Notes: a model not told the origin generated them from the letters alone. Positions 9,026 through 17,607 are shown, numbered from the stretch's first letter. The stretch: 64,000 nucleotides of DNA from Mangrovibacterium sp041596335 (GCF_041596335.1 NZ_JBFHIT010000016.1:1-64000); one strand, 5' to 3'. Numbers and translations: made by a program.

Positions 9026-9775
9026 CTAGTCCACGTAGATCATTTTCTTGGTCATTCCCCCGTCGATCACAAAATTTTGGGCGGTAATAAAATCATTTTC
9101 AGCTTGTAGTAAAAAGTAAACGAATTGCGCCACATCTTCACCCTTGCCAACTCGTCCTGCCGGATGCTGATGGTGATCTTCAGACTTTAAATCAACTTGA
9201 CGCGCTTCAGACTTTTTTTTCACAGACGGAACATCGATCCATCCCGGGCTGATCGCATTGACTTTTACTTCCGGCCCCAGGCTCACCGCCAGTGCATGTG
9301 TTAACGATAGCAGCCCACCTTTGGAGGCAGAATATGCTTCAGTATTCGGCTCAGACTGCAATGCTCTGGTCGAACAAATATTGATGATAGAACCCCGGCT
9401 CTTTTTAAGCGCTTCTTCCGCATATTTTACACACAGAAATGGTCCGGAGAGATTAACAGCGATCACCCGGTTCCACTCCTCAAACGGCAGCTCACCAATG
9501 GGTTTGTTAATCGCAACCGCCGCATTATTAATCAAACCATCAATTCGACCGGTTTTACTAACTGCAAGTTCCATCGCTTGCTTAACCTCCTTCTCAACAG
9601 CGATATCTGTTTGCAGCAGACTCAGATCAGGATGTTGATGCTCGACCTTCATTTCAGCGATTGCGTCCGCGTCATTCTCCAGTACGGTCACCCGAAATCC
9701 CTTCGTGACCAAATACAGACTTACAACTTTTCCGATTCCCTGTGCTCCGCCTGTTACAACAATATGCTTTTTCAT
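9026..9775 (-). CDS. SDR family NAD(P)-dependent oxidoreductase
   Basis: A 249-residue classical short-chain dehydrogenase/reductase. The cofactor motif TGGAQGIG is at 8-15, the structural NNAA at about 86-89, the catalytic Ser in NICSTR (about 134) and YSASK (about 148-152) supply the Ser-Tyr-Lys triad; AISPGWID follows. The first strand is followed by an acidic residue (LEND), which favours NAD over NADP by family rule. The C-terminal NFVIDGGMTKKM is typical. The substrate cannot be deduced. Confidence 0.9.
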   Translation of the reverse strand: MKKHIVVTGGAQGIGKVVSLYLVTKGFRVTVLENDADAIAEMKVEHQHPDLSLLQTDIAVEKEVKQAMELAVSKTGRIDGLINNAAVAINKPIGELPFEEWNRVIAVNLSGPFLCVKYAEEALKKSRGSIINICSTRALQSEPNTEAYSASKGGLLSLTHALAVSLGPEVKVNAISPGWIDVPSVKKKSEARQVDLKSEDHHQHPAGRVGKGEDVAQFVYFLLQAENDFITAQNFVIDGGMTKKMIYVD

Positions 9776-9892
9776 GTGCTACAACTTCAATTCAAATTTC
9801 ATTCATTGGCACTTTCTACCGGCCTAAATAAAGTTAGCTAAAATAGAAAAGATTGTCGGTAGAACACACAGCCGCATATCAGCAAACTGAAA

Positions 9893-10063
9893 ATGCGTAA
9901 AGCAAATACAATTGATCTTCAACTTTTGCTCCTGTTTTTCGGTACAGCATTTGCCGACTTAGTTGTAACCCCTACCTTAGGCGAAATATCGGACCAAATC
10001 GTAGGATTTAAGGGTTGTTCTCCCACATTTATGTCGGAAGCAATCAATTTTAGAATAAACTAA
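9893..10063 (+). CDS. Possible small hydrophobic protein upstream of the Nif11-like gene
   Basis: A 56-codon open frame from ATG at 9893, ending 12 bases before the start of the Nif11-like gene. It encodes a basic N-terminus, a hydrophobic stretch of about 14 residues (LQLLLLFFGTAFADLVV) and a polar tail with one Cys. It could be a small secreted or membrane peptide, but there is no recognisable family, ribosome binding site or promoter, and a chance open frame is quite possible. Confidence 0.2.
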   Translation: MRKANTIDLQLLLLFFGTAFADLVVTPTLGEISDQIVGFKGCSPTFMSEAINFRIN

Positions 10064-10075
10064 AAATAGAAGCGT

Positions 10076-10315
10076 ATGGCAATTCAGGATGCAATGAAAT
10101 TTATTCGCGAGTCGCAAAAGAATCGGGAATTTCGGAAAGAAATAAATCAGTGTGAACCAAATCAAATTTTCGATAAAATGAAGGAGCTAGGCTACGAATT
10201 TACCTACGAGGAGTTTGAAGAGTCAGTGAATATGATGCATGTAAAGTGTCAATTTGAAGAGGATGCCAATCAGTTAATGCAAACCGACATGTGGTTTAAA
10301 ATGCTTTTTCGATAA
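10076..10315 (+). CDS. Nif11-like domain small protein (orphan)
   Basis: A 79-residue acidic/helical protein. The N-terminal half fits the Nif11 pattern: short helix with F (MKFIRES), K/R-E-F/L-R repeats, a conserved CEPNQIF turn and then KMKELGYEFTYEEFEES, which matches the family's hallmark aGfeFTxeEl. Nif11 domains occur in proteins of nitrogen-fixation clusters and as leader peptides of ribosomal natural products (TIGR03798-type). Here there is no GG or GA cleavage site, no Cys/Ser/Thr-rich core and no modifying enzyme or transporter within many kilobases, so a stand-alone role is more likely. An intergenic hairpin follows 48 bases downstream. Confidence 0.7.
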   Translation: MAIQDAMKFIRESQKNREFRKEINQCEPNQIFDKMKELGYEFTYEEFEESVNMMHVKCQFEEDANQLMQTDMWFKMLFR

Positions 10316-10363
10316 AAATAAAAGGCAGGACGATCTACCTCTTTATTTTAAACAAATGATTAC

Positions 10364-10396
10364 GTGGGGATATTCACACTTCAAGAATATTCCCAC
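10364..10396. repeat. Inverted repeat / hairpin between Nif11-like and peroxiredoxin genes
   Basis: GTGGGGATATTC (10364-10375) and GAATATTCCCAC (10385-10396) form a 12-base stem with one G-U pair and a 9-base loop. No T-run follows on either strand, so it is not a standard terminator; an operator, RNA stabiliser or factor-dependent stop are possible. Confidence 0.55.
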
Positions 10397-10605
10397 ATTT
10401 ACAAACAATTAGAACAAATCCTTTACTGATTTTAAACTCATCAACAAAGCGTTTTTTTTGGAACCATAAGTTCGGTTTATTCGTTCTTTAACTGATTACT
10501 ATTCAGATTTTATCATCTTTTTATCCAACTTTCCTGTTCTCATGTCGTACTATCAATAACTTACCCCCCATTTAAAGTTCAATACAAAATTAACACATCC
10601 ATGTT

Positions 10606-11328
10606 ATGAAAAAACTCTCTGTTTCCCTAGTGATGTTCTTTTTTTTAGTTGCGACAACATTTGCACAAAAGAACGCGATCCCTCTAATCGGATCAACAGC
10701 TCCCTCCTTTACTGCTCAAACAACTCAAGGTGAATTAACCTTCCCGGATGATTATGGAACCAGTTGGAAAATTATCTTCAGCCATCCGAAAGATTTCACT
10801 CCTGTGTGTTCTTCTGAATTGCTTGAACTTGCGTTCATGCAAAAAGAATTTGAAGCGATGAATGTAAAAGTCGCGGTGATTTCGACTGATAATCTATCGC
10901 AACACAAAATGTGGGTCGCCCATTTAGAAGAATTAGATTACAAAAACCGTGGCCCTCAAACCATCGAATTTCCGTTGATCGATGATCACTCCATGGTTGC
11001 TTCGAAAGCTTACGGAATGCTTCATACCCCAACAAGCACTAGTCGCGACATTCGGGGTGTGTACATTATCGATTCAAAGAACGTTGTACGTTCCATCAAC
11101 TTCTACCCGATAGAGATTGGCCGGAATATGCTTGAGATTGAACGTATTGTGTCTGCACTTCAGGCAACGGATCAGGAAATGGTGTTGACTCCGGCAAACT
11201 GGAATGTAGGCGATGATGTGATGGTTCCCTATTTACCCTATCGCGAAGATCAGCTGGTTACGAATCCGGAGTTGAAAGATGATTTCTACAATGTTGGTAA
11301 TCGTATGTGGTTTAAAAAGAACAAGTAA
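10606..11328 (+). CDS. Exported 1-Cys peroxiredoxin (AhpC/TSA, Prx6-like)
   Basis: A 240-residue thiol peroxidase with an N-terminal signal peptide (KKLSVSLVMFFFLVATTFAQ, cleavage near 21), so it should act in the periplasm. The peroxidatic Cys68 sits in HPKDFTPVCSSEL, the Prx6-type version of the PxxxTxxC site; Arg in STSRDIRGVY completes the active site. No other Cys exists in the protein, so it is a 1-Cys enzyme needing an external thiol reductant. The C-terminal WNVGDDVMVP extension is the typical Prx6 subfamily tail. Prx6 homologues are usually cytoplasmic, so export is the odd feature. A strong terminator follows. Confidence 0.88.
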   Translation: MKKLSVSLVMFFFLVATTFAQKNAIPLIGSTAPSFTAQTTQGELTFPDDYGTSWKIIFSHPKDFTPVCSSELLELAFMQKEFEAMNVKVAVISTDNLSQHKMWVAHLEELDYKNRGPQTIEFPLIDDHSMVASKAYGMLHTPTSTSRDIRGVYIIDSKNVVRSINFYPIEIGRNMLEIERIVSALQATDQEMVLTPANWNVGDDVMVPYLPYREDQLVTNPELKDDFYNVGNRMWFKKNK

Positions 11329-11355
11329 ACATTCGAGTTTACATTAGTGAAAACG

Positions 11356-11391
11356 AAATGAAGTCTATCAATAATTCGATAGACTTCATTT
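11356..11391 (+). terminator. Bidirectional terminator hairpin
   Basis: AAATGAAGTCTATC (11356-11369) is perfectly complementary to GATAGACTTCATTT (11378-11391) around an 8-base loop. It lies between the convergent peroxiredoxin and M49-like genes. T-rich sequence on both strands is within the stem ends rather than a long tail. Confidence 0.75.
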
Positions 11392-11416
11392 ACTTTATTG
11401 TTCAATCAGACACATT

Positions 11417-13057
11417 TCAGAGTCCTGCAACTTTTGGCCCTTGCTCGAAAACAATATCGACCGGAATTCCGAACGTATTAATCCGGTTCAGATCGTTTTG
11501 GAGCGATTCCGGAATAACGCCATATTTATCCAACAAACTCTTTGCATGAACATAGTCGCCATTACCTTGCACTACTAAAAGTAAGTCGGAAAGTTTTATC
11601 ATCGCGGTTTTCATTTTTTCATAGTTAACCCGGTACACGCCAGTTTGTTCGTCGCGTTCAAACGCACCTAATTCCGCAAAATAGTTAAATCGAATCATGT
11701 TGGCTTTTCCGTGCGCGCTTGCTGCGCCAAACCGAACTGATCGAAAGATACCCGCCATGAATGTGACGAAATTATCCATCATATCTTTGTCACCCAACTC
11801 CCCCATTTCATTCAATTTATAAACCACCCAAAGGCCAAGTATGTCGGCTTTCCCTTCTTCGATGGAAGAATAGGTCTCGCGCAAAGCCTGGCGAACGGTT
11901 TTAGTAGCGTCGATTGTATTTCCCATTCCCAAGCCATGGGCAACTTCGTGAAACATAGTGTTTTCAAAAAAAGCATCGAACTTAACATGTTTCCGTTGTT
12001 CCTCAGCAATCAGCAATTCAGAAATTGGCAGCAATATCTTATCGAATTTTGCCTGCATGGCGTTTTTAAGTTGTAGCTTACGACTGCCTTTCTCCGTACG
12101 AACCCGTTCATCGTTGGGCAAATTTATAGCTATTGTTTTACTGCCGGCATTACAATCACCCGCGTAATAAATCACATCATAGGCATTCAGGTCGGAATCG
12201 GCACCAGGCCTTTCACTTTTGTAGGGTGCATCACAGGGAAGTTGCTTTTGCAAATCGGGCAATAAAGTGGCAAATTTCGATAGCCGATCGCTCCATTCCT
12301 TATCCTTAATCAAAATGAATGCTTCATGAGCTGCTTTGTATCCAAAAAGCTGATCTTCGTAGTTTTCGATTGGCCCTACCACAAAATCAATCATGTTATC
12401 TTTCATGTCCATCCAGGCCAGATCGCTGGCATAATAGTCATCCGTCAACAAAGCATCGGCTCGCAACTCCAGGTAATTTTTCAATCCCGGATCTTCAGCC
12501 AATTGTGCTGCCTGCCGGATGTATCCAACAGCAAGCTGAATCTGACTTTCAAATGCCTGATGATACGGAATCGCTTTTAGCTTCCCTACCGAATCGCGCC
12601 GAATAAGCGTGTATAGACTTGCCTTGTCTGGCTCATCCCACGCGTTAAATTCGTCAACACTCATATCCTCCGGATAAAACTGAGCTCCGTCTGGTTTTTC
12701 ACCAATACCAGCAACAAAAGGCTTGTTATCATTCAGTCGCTCCCACGGACCGTAATTTATTCCGATGAATTTTCGCATCGCTTCGCTATCGGCTTTGGCC
12801 AGAATGGCGTTTTTATCACCGTAAGCTTCGATCCAAAACAAATCATCCATAATTTTTGCTGCCTCAAACATCAGAGGCAACATTTGCCTTTCGCTTTCTG
12901 TTAGGACCGACAAATCGGTTGTAAGCGTTACGGAAGTGAAAGCCGCAGCTTTTACTTCAATCTCTGATTTTGTTATTGTTTCCTTTTTGGGGGTATTACT
13001 ACATCCAAACAGCAGCAATAGCACTATCCCACAAAACACAATACGTAAATTTTTCAT
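11417..13057 (-). CDS. M49-like zinc metallopeptidase lipoprotein (dipeptidyl peptidase III family)
   Basis: A 546-residue protein starting at the ATG at 13057, which gives a lipoprotein signal (basic MKNLR, hydrophobic core, LFGC lipobox, Cys about 19); an in-frame ATG lies 39 bases upstream but precedes the signal. Zinc motif HEVAH at 370-374 with the glutamate motif EEGKAD at 400-405 matches the M49 arrangement of HExxGH plus EExxxE/D. The hexapeptide of classical DPP III is replaced here by a pentapeptide HExxH. It probably trims peptides in the periplasm or at the surface. The ending is convergent with the peroxiredoxin gene. Confidence 0.8.
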   Translation of the reverse strand: MKNLRIVFCGIVLLLLFGCSNTPKKETITKSEIEVKAAAFTSVTLTTDLSVLTESERQMLPLMFEAAKIMDDLFWIEAYGDKNAILAKADSEAMRKFIGINYGPWERLNDNKPFVAGIGEKPDGAQFYPEDMSVDEFNAWDEPDKASLYTLIRRDSVGKLKAIPYHQAFESQIQLAVGYIRQAAQLAEDPGLKNYLELRADALLTDDYYASDLAWMDMKDNMIDFVVGPIENYEDQLFGYKAAHEAFILIKDKEWSDRLSKFATLLPDLQKQLPCDAPYKSERPGADSDLNAYDVIYYAGDCNAGSKTIAINLPNDERVRTEKGSRKLQLKNAMQAKFDKILLPISELLIAEEQRKHVKFDAFFENTMFHEVAHGLGMGNTIDATKTVRQALRETYSSIEEGKADILGLWVVYKLNEMGELGDKDMMDNFVTFMAGIFRSVRFGAASAHGKANMIRFNYFAELGAFERDEQTGVYRVNYEKMKTAMIKLSDLLLVVQGNGDYVHAKSLLDKYGVIPESLQNDLNRINTFGIPVDIVFEQGPKVAGL

Positions 13058-13416
13058 TTCCGGAATTTTTCGATTCAACATTATTCTATGATCCAAGTCC
13101 TACGAGACATACTGTGCGCCACCCTAAATCACCGCCTCATTCCACTCCGGCCTTAGCCGATCTTCACGAGCAAATACCATTTTCCGAGTTCAATTTACAG
13201 TCCAGGCTATGGTTTGCTTATCGGCACTATTTCGTTATTGATCCAAAATCGCTCCGACACAAAATCACAACAACCAAATCACTATTACCGGCTCCAAACC
13301 GAGAAAATCATCTTACTGGTCGGCTACTCTAACGTCAGGTTTTTCGGTGTGCATACCGAACTGTAATAAACGGCATAAAAGGGTAATTTGAGCGATTGTA
13401 TTTACTGAATCAATCA
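13058..13416. other. Intergenic region, no supported gene
   Basis: The 359 bases between the M49-like and thermonuclease-like genes contain a plus-strand open frame that begins inside the M49-like gene and shows no family features. The only structure seen is a palindrome at 13343-13360. Confidence 0.5.
13343..13360. repeat. Palindrome TTCGGT-N6-ACCGAA
   Basis: Perfect 6-base inverted repeat with a 6-base centre (gtgcat). It is about 57 bases beyond the 3' end of the thermonuclease-like gene and about 290 upstream of the M49-like start. It may be a protein-binding site or coincidence. Confidence 0.35.
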
Positions 13417-13821
13417 TCAGAGGAAATACGGCTGTGCAAATCCTTTGGCAATCAACACATCATTCAGGCAATAGAAGTCGCCTACAGCACGAATATTCGT
13501 TAGGCCATCCAGAATGTCAGAACTGATCCGGATGTAGACCACTGCCAGGTATCGCCCATACTTTCCTTTCGAATCTTTCAGCGTTTCAACAATCGCCAGA
13601 TCGCCCTTTTTAATGAGCGATTTAACGAAATCAGATGCCAATTTCCCCTTCATGTACTCTTCCGAATCCTTTTTCACCCCATAAACTTCGGGGGTATCCA
13701 CGCCATAAAGGCGAACACGTTCCCCTCTCACCCACACACTCATGCCCAAATCGATGTCGAGCTCACAGGTGTCGCCATCAACAACTTTTACAATTTCAGC
13801 TTGATATTGATACATTGTCAT
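13417..13821 (-). CDS. Thermonuclease (SNase) fold protein
   Basis: A 134-residue staphylococcal-nuclease-like domain. VKVVDGDTCELDIDLG carries the calcium-site Asp, VRLYGVDTPE the first catalytic Arg and the Glu, and GKYGRYLAVV the second Arg, so the active site looks intact. Predicted as a Ca2+-dependent phosphodiesterase on DNA or RNA. Two ATGs (13821 and 13815) are both plausible; a longer in-frame extension to 13872 begins inside spacer sequence. No signal peptide is visible with the chosen start, unlike many exported nucleases of this family. Confidence 0.85.
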   Translation of the reverse strand: MTMYQYQAEIVKVVDGDTCELDIDLGMSVWVRGERVRLYGVDTPEVYGVKKDSEEYMKGKLASDFVKSLIKKGDLAIVETLKDSKGKYGRYLAVVYIRISSDILDGLTNIRAVGDFYCLNDVLIAKGFAQPYFL

Positions 13822-13895
13822 TCGTTTTTTATGAAACATCAAAATGAAAACAGCCTTTTTATCGACTGTCAATCTTAAAGATACAAATCATTGGG

Positions 13896-13924
13896 CAAAA
13901 AAAATGCTACCCGAAGGTAGCATT
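13896..13924 (-). terminator. Intrinsic terminator of the pyrG-yidC operon
   Basis: On the minus strand AATGCTACC pairs perfectly with GGTAGCATT around a TTCG tetraloop (13903-13924), followed by eight U residues. It begins 6 bases after the yidC stop. Confidence 0.92.
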
Positions 13925-13929
13925 AAATT

Positions 13930-15849
13930 TTATTTTGGCATTTGAACGCCTCGCTCTTTAGCCATTTGTTCAAGTCGTTGTTGAAACTTCGATTTCTTAA
14001 CCGGCCCCTTTTTCTTGTTAGCGTGTAATTTCGCCCGAATCTTGTCTTCGTCGATCAAAACACGGAACAAATACATTTGACCAATCGTAATCAGGTTGGC
14101 TAAAAAGTAATAGTAGCTCAAACCTGCCGGATAGTTGTTCAGGATGAACAGGAACATAACCGGCATAATATACATCATGGTTTGCATCCCCGGCATCGCG
14201 TTGTTGCTGGTGGCTTGCGAATTCAATTTTGTTGAAATGATTGTGGTTACAGTCATTAACAAACAGAACAAACTCACATGATCCCCATAGAACGGAATTG
14301 AGAAAGGCAAATTAAAGATTGAATCAAAAGATGACAAGTCGTTTGCCCACAGAAATTGTTCTTGTCTCAACTCAATAGACGTTGGGAAGAAGAAGAACAT
14401 GGCAAACAGAATCGGCATTTGCAACAACATTGGCAAACAACCGCCCATTGGATTAACTCCAGCTTTTTTATACAAAGCCATTGTTGCCTGTTGTTTCTCC
14501 ATTGGTTTGTCCTTGCCAAATTTCTCGCTCAACTCATCCACCTCAGGTTTCAACGCACGCATTTTTGCCTGAGAAATGTATGATTTATAGGTGAACGGAA
14601 ACAGAATCATCTTGATGAAGATGGTGAGCAACAGGATGATAATACCGAAGTTTCCGATATAGTTTTTAAGGAAATTAAATACCGGAATCACCAACCAACG
14701 GTTTACATAGCGCAACACCGAATAACCCAGATTCACCAGGCGATCCAGATCAATGTCGTACTGTTTTAGTGTATTGTAGTGATTGGGGCCGAAGTAGAAC
14801 TGCATTCCAAAATCTTGATCTTGTGCCGGATTATAAGGGATTGCTATGTCGGCGTAGAAATCGCCAACTTTACTGATATTTTCTTCGTCGTATGTATATT
14901 TGATATCAGCTGTTGGAAACGCGTCATCGGCAATAATGGTCGCATTGAAAAACAATTGTTTAAAGCTGACCCATTTCACTTTGGTTTTCAATGACTCCTC
15001 ACTAGTTTTCGCCGGATCCAATTTATCTACCTCGTCGCCAAAATACTTATAGTTGATCGATGTATACCGATCTTCGCCAAATTCAGATTTTCTTTCCAGT
15101 CGAGGGCCTGCATAAGCCCAGTTAAAGTTCAGGTAATCAACATTGGCAGCGATAACATCACTCAATCCCACTGTTTTTATGTCGAAACCAACCATATACG
15201 AGTTGTAAGCCAAACTGTATACATATTTCAACGATCTGCCATTTCCGGCATCAAGAGTCATCGTTATACTCTGTGAATTACCCGGATTCTCTTCGTTGAA
15301 GTTAACATTGCCTTCCTTGCCTTTTTTCACTTCGGGTCCGGAGGCTAACAAGTCATTCTGGCTGGATGAAGGAATGAAGAACAATTCATCGGTTTTAATA
15401 CTTCTATTTTGAGAAAAGAAGTTCAACCCAAACTGTGTTTCGGGGCCATCAAATAGAATCAATGGCAACGAATCGTAGGTTTGATAACCTTTCAATTCGA
15501 CCGAATAAATCCGTCCCCCCTTAGTTGAGATGCGCACCTTCATCAGGTTGTTTTCCAGAGTAATAAATTTCTCCTCTCCGTTTGCCCCTGCGGCAAACAA
15601 CCCGAATCGGTCTACAGCTGCATTCATCGTTTCCGCAGTAGTATCCGCAACAAAAGAAGCTTGTTGTTTCTCCGCCATTTGCTTCGCATGGATCTGAGCT
15701 TCTTGCTGCTGCTGAATTTCAATCTGCGCAATCGAATCCTGGCGCCGTTTCAACGCATCAAGCTCCTCCTGCGACGGCTTGTTCAGGTAACTAAATCCAA
15801 TCAGGATAGCAATGATTAAAACTATCCCGACTACTGTGTTTTTATCCAT
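13930..15849 (-). CDS. yidC: Membrane protein insertase YidC
   Basis: A 639-residue inner-membrane insertase/chaperone (Oxa1 family) acting alone or with Sec. Span 1 (VVGIVLIIAILIGFSYL, about 5-21) is followed by a long periplasmic domain (about 40-360) and the conserved five-span core: NFLKNYIGNFGIIILLLTIFIK, then the GGCLPMLLQMPILFAMF segment, and NNYPAGLSYYY. The C-terminus is strongly basic with many Lys, suited to ribosome contact. It lies 21 bases downstream of pyrG, a pairing common in Bacteroidota, and ends in a strong terminator. Confidence 0.97.
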   Translation of the reverse strand: MDKNTVVGIVLIIAILIGFSYLNKPSQEELDALKRRQDSIAQIEIQQQQEAQIHAKQMAEKQQASFVADTTAETMNAAVDRFGLFAAGANGEEKFITLENNLMKVRISTKGGRIYSVELKGYQTYDSLPLILFDGPETQFGLNFFSQNRSIKTDELFFIPSSSQNDLLASGPEVKKGKEGNVNFNEENPGNSQSITMTLDAGNGRSLKYVYSLAYNSYMVGFDIKTVGLSDVIAANVDYLNFNWAYAGPRLERKSEFGEDRYTSINYKYFGDEVDKLDPAKTSEESLKTKVKWVSFKQLFFNATIIADDAFPTADIKYTYDEENISKVGDFYADIAIPYNPAQDQDFGMQFYFGPNHYNTLKQYDIDLDRLVNLGYSVLRYVNRWLVIPVFNFLKNYIGNFGIIILLLTIFIKMILFPFTYKSYISQAKMRALKPEVDELSEKFGKDKPMEKQQATMALYKKAGVNPMGGCLPMLLQMPILFAMFFFFPTSIELRQEQFLWANDLSSFDSIFNLPFSIPFYGDHVSLFCLLMTVTTIISTKLNSQATSNNAMPGMQTMMYIMPVMFLFILNNYPAGLSYYYFLANLITIGQMYLFRVLIDEDKIRAKLHANKKKGPVKKSKFQQRLEQMAKERGVQMPK

Positions 15850-15870
15850 AATTTAATTTATTTACTTATA

Positions 15871-17472
15871 TTAACTATTTGCGGCTTTTACAAATGCCAC
15901 AAACAGCGGATGAGGATTAAGCACGGTACTGCTGTATTCGGGGTGATATTGCACACCAACAAACCACTTGTGATTCGGAATTTCAACCACTTCCACCAAA
16001 TTCGTGTCAGGGTTGATTCCCACAGGATTCATACCGCCCTTTTTAAAAGCATCCAGGTACTCATTGTTAAATTCATAACGATGACGATGACGCTCCCGAA
16101 TTTCCTGTGATCCGTAGGCTTGATACAACTTCGATTTTTTATCATTAATATGGCAAGTATAGGCACCCAATCGCATGGTACCACCCTTTTCGGTAATTCC
16201 TTTCTGATCTTCCATCAGGCCGATAACCGGGAAGTTGGTTTTTTCATTCATCTCGGTTGAATCGGCTCCTTCCATACCTAACACGTTGCGGGCAAATTCA
16301 ATAACCGCAATTTGCATCCCTAGACAAATACCAAGGAATGGAATGTTATTTTCACGAATGAACTTAGTGGCCAGAATCTTACCTTCAATTCCCCGATGCC
16401 CAAATCCGGGTGCAATAATTACTCCCTGGAGGTCACCTAATATTTCCGCTACATTTTTCTTCGTAATATCCTCCGAGTGTATCCACTGAAGATTCACTTT
16501 CACTCGGTTAATTGCTCCGGCATGTATTAATGCCTCAGCAATCGATTTGTAGGCGTCTGCAAGTTCAACATATTTCCCAACCAAACCGATTTTGATCTCT
16601 CGCTCCGGGTTTTTCAGTTTTGATAAAAACTCGTTCCAATCATCTAGTTTGGGTTCATTTTTGTGTGGAAGTCGCAATTTTTTCAATACTGTAAGATCTA
16701 ATTTTTCCTCCAGCATTTTATTTGGCACTTCGTAAATCGTCTCTACATCAATCGATTGAACTACCGCATCGCTATCAACATTACAAAACAGAGCAACCTT
16801 TTTACGCAGACTGGTATTTAAATCGTGCTCCGTACGCAACACCAACACATCGGGTTGAACTCCGTTTTCGAGCAACATTTTTACGGAGTGTTGAGTTGGC
16901 TTGGTTTTAAGCTCACCTGAAGCTGCCAGGAACGGCACCAAAGTTAAGTGAACCACCAGCGCGCTCGAGCCCAACTCCCATTTCAACTGGCGAACCGCTT
17001 CGATGTATGGAAGTGACTCCATATCACCCACTGTTCCACCAATTTCTGTGACGACGATATCGTAGTTTCGTTTCGTACCCAGAAATTTAATTTTACGTTT
17101 TATTTCGTCGGTGATGTGTGGAATAATCTGGACCGTTTTTCCCAGATAATCCCCACGGCGTTCCTTATTAATAACCGACTGATAAATCCGACCAGTTGTA
17201 ACATTATTGGCCTGAGAGGTCGGAACGTTCAGGAAACGTTCGTAATGCCCAAGGTCAAGGTCTGTTTCAGCACCATCTTCTGTGACAAAACACTCCCCGT
17301 GTTCATAAGGGTTCAAAGTACCCGGATCAACATTGATATAGGGGTCTAGCTTCTGGATAGTGACGGAATAACCTCTGGCTTGCAATAACTTAGCCAATGA
17401 GGCTGCTACAATTCCTTTTCCTAATGAGGAGGTAACACCTCCCGTTACAAAGATGTACTTGGTTGCTGACAA
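15871..17472 (-). CDS. pyrG: CTP synthase
   Basis: A 533-residue cytoplasmic enzyme converting UTP, ATP and glutamine to CTP. The synthetase domain opens with YIFVTGGVTSSLGKG (6-20) and has LDPYINVDPGT; the class I glutaminase domain has Cys in GICLGMQ (about 380) and the His/Glu pair in VQYHPEYSS near 510. The start is TTG at 17472: no ATG or GTG precedes it before an in-frame TAG, and the conserved N-terminus begins only six residues later. It leads the pyrG-yidC operon. A -7 element lies upstream at 17505-17512. Confidence 0.97.
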   Translation of the reverse strand: MSATKYIFVTGGVTSSLGKGIVAASLAKLLQARGYSVTIQKLDPYINVDPGTLNPYEHGECFVTEDGAETDLDLGHYERFLNVPTSQANNVTTGRIYQSVINKERRGDYLGKTVQIIPHITDEIKRKIKFLGTKRNYDIVVTEIGGTVGDMESLPYIEAVRQLKWELGSSALVVHLTLVPFLAASGELKTKPTQHSVKMLLENGVQPDVLVLRTEHDLNTSLRKKVALFCNVDSDAVVQSIDVETIYEVPNKMLEEKLDLTVLKKLRLPHKNEPKLDDWNEFLSKLKNPEREIKIGLVGKYVELADAYKSIAEALIHAGAINRVKVNLQWIHSEDITKKNVAEILGDLQGVIIAPGFGHRGIEGKILATKFIRENNIPFLGICLGMQIAVIEFARNVLGMEGADSTEMNEKTNFPVIGLMEDQKGITEKGGTMRLGAYTCHINDKKSKLYQAYGSQEIRERHRHRYEFNNEYLDAFKKGGMNPVGINPDTNLVEVVEIPNHKWFVGVQYHPEYSSTVLNPHPLFVAFVKAANS

Positions 17473-17504
17473 AATCGTAAAATTTAATTGTTCCTAAAAG
17501 CGCA

Positions 17505-17512
17505 CAAATTTA
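17505..17512 (-). promoter_or_regulatory. -7 element before pyrG
   Basis: TAAATTTG on the minus strand matches TAnnTTTG, 32 bases before the TTG start. No clear TTTG is seen 19-20 bases further upstream. Confidence 0.4.
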
Positions 17513-17570
17513 AGCAATAAAACCGATTGCGATAAAAAATGTGCAGGATATCTTTCGAATTAATACCTAA

Positions 17571-17594
17571 AAAAACCCGCTTGAGGGCGGGTTT
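17571..17594 (-). terminator. Intrinsic terminator of the DUF349 gene
   Basis: On the minus strand AAACCCGC and GCGGGTTT (17573-17594) form an 8-base stem with a 6-base loop, followed by a run of T that continues past the stem. It lies 14 bases after the stop codon of the DUF349 gene. Confidence 0.88.
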
Positions 17595-17607
17595 CTGTTT
17601 TTATTGA

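Noticed and set aside
12970..13332. Plus-strand open frame of 120 codons over the M49-like gene start
   Set aside because: It begins antisense inside the lipoprotein signal region of the M49-like gene and shows no conserved pattern; the opposite gene is well supported.
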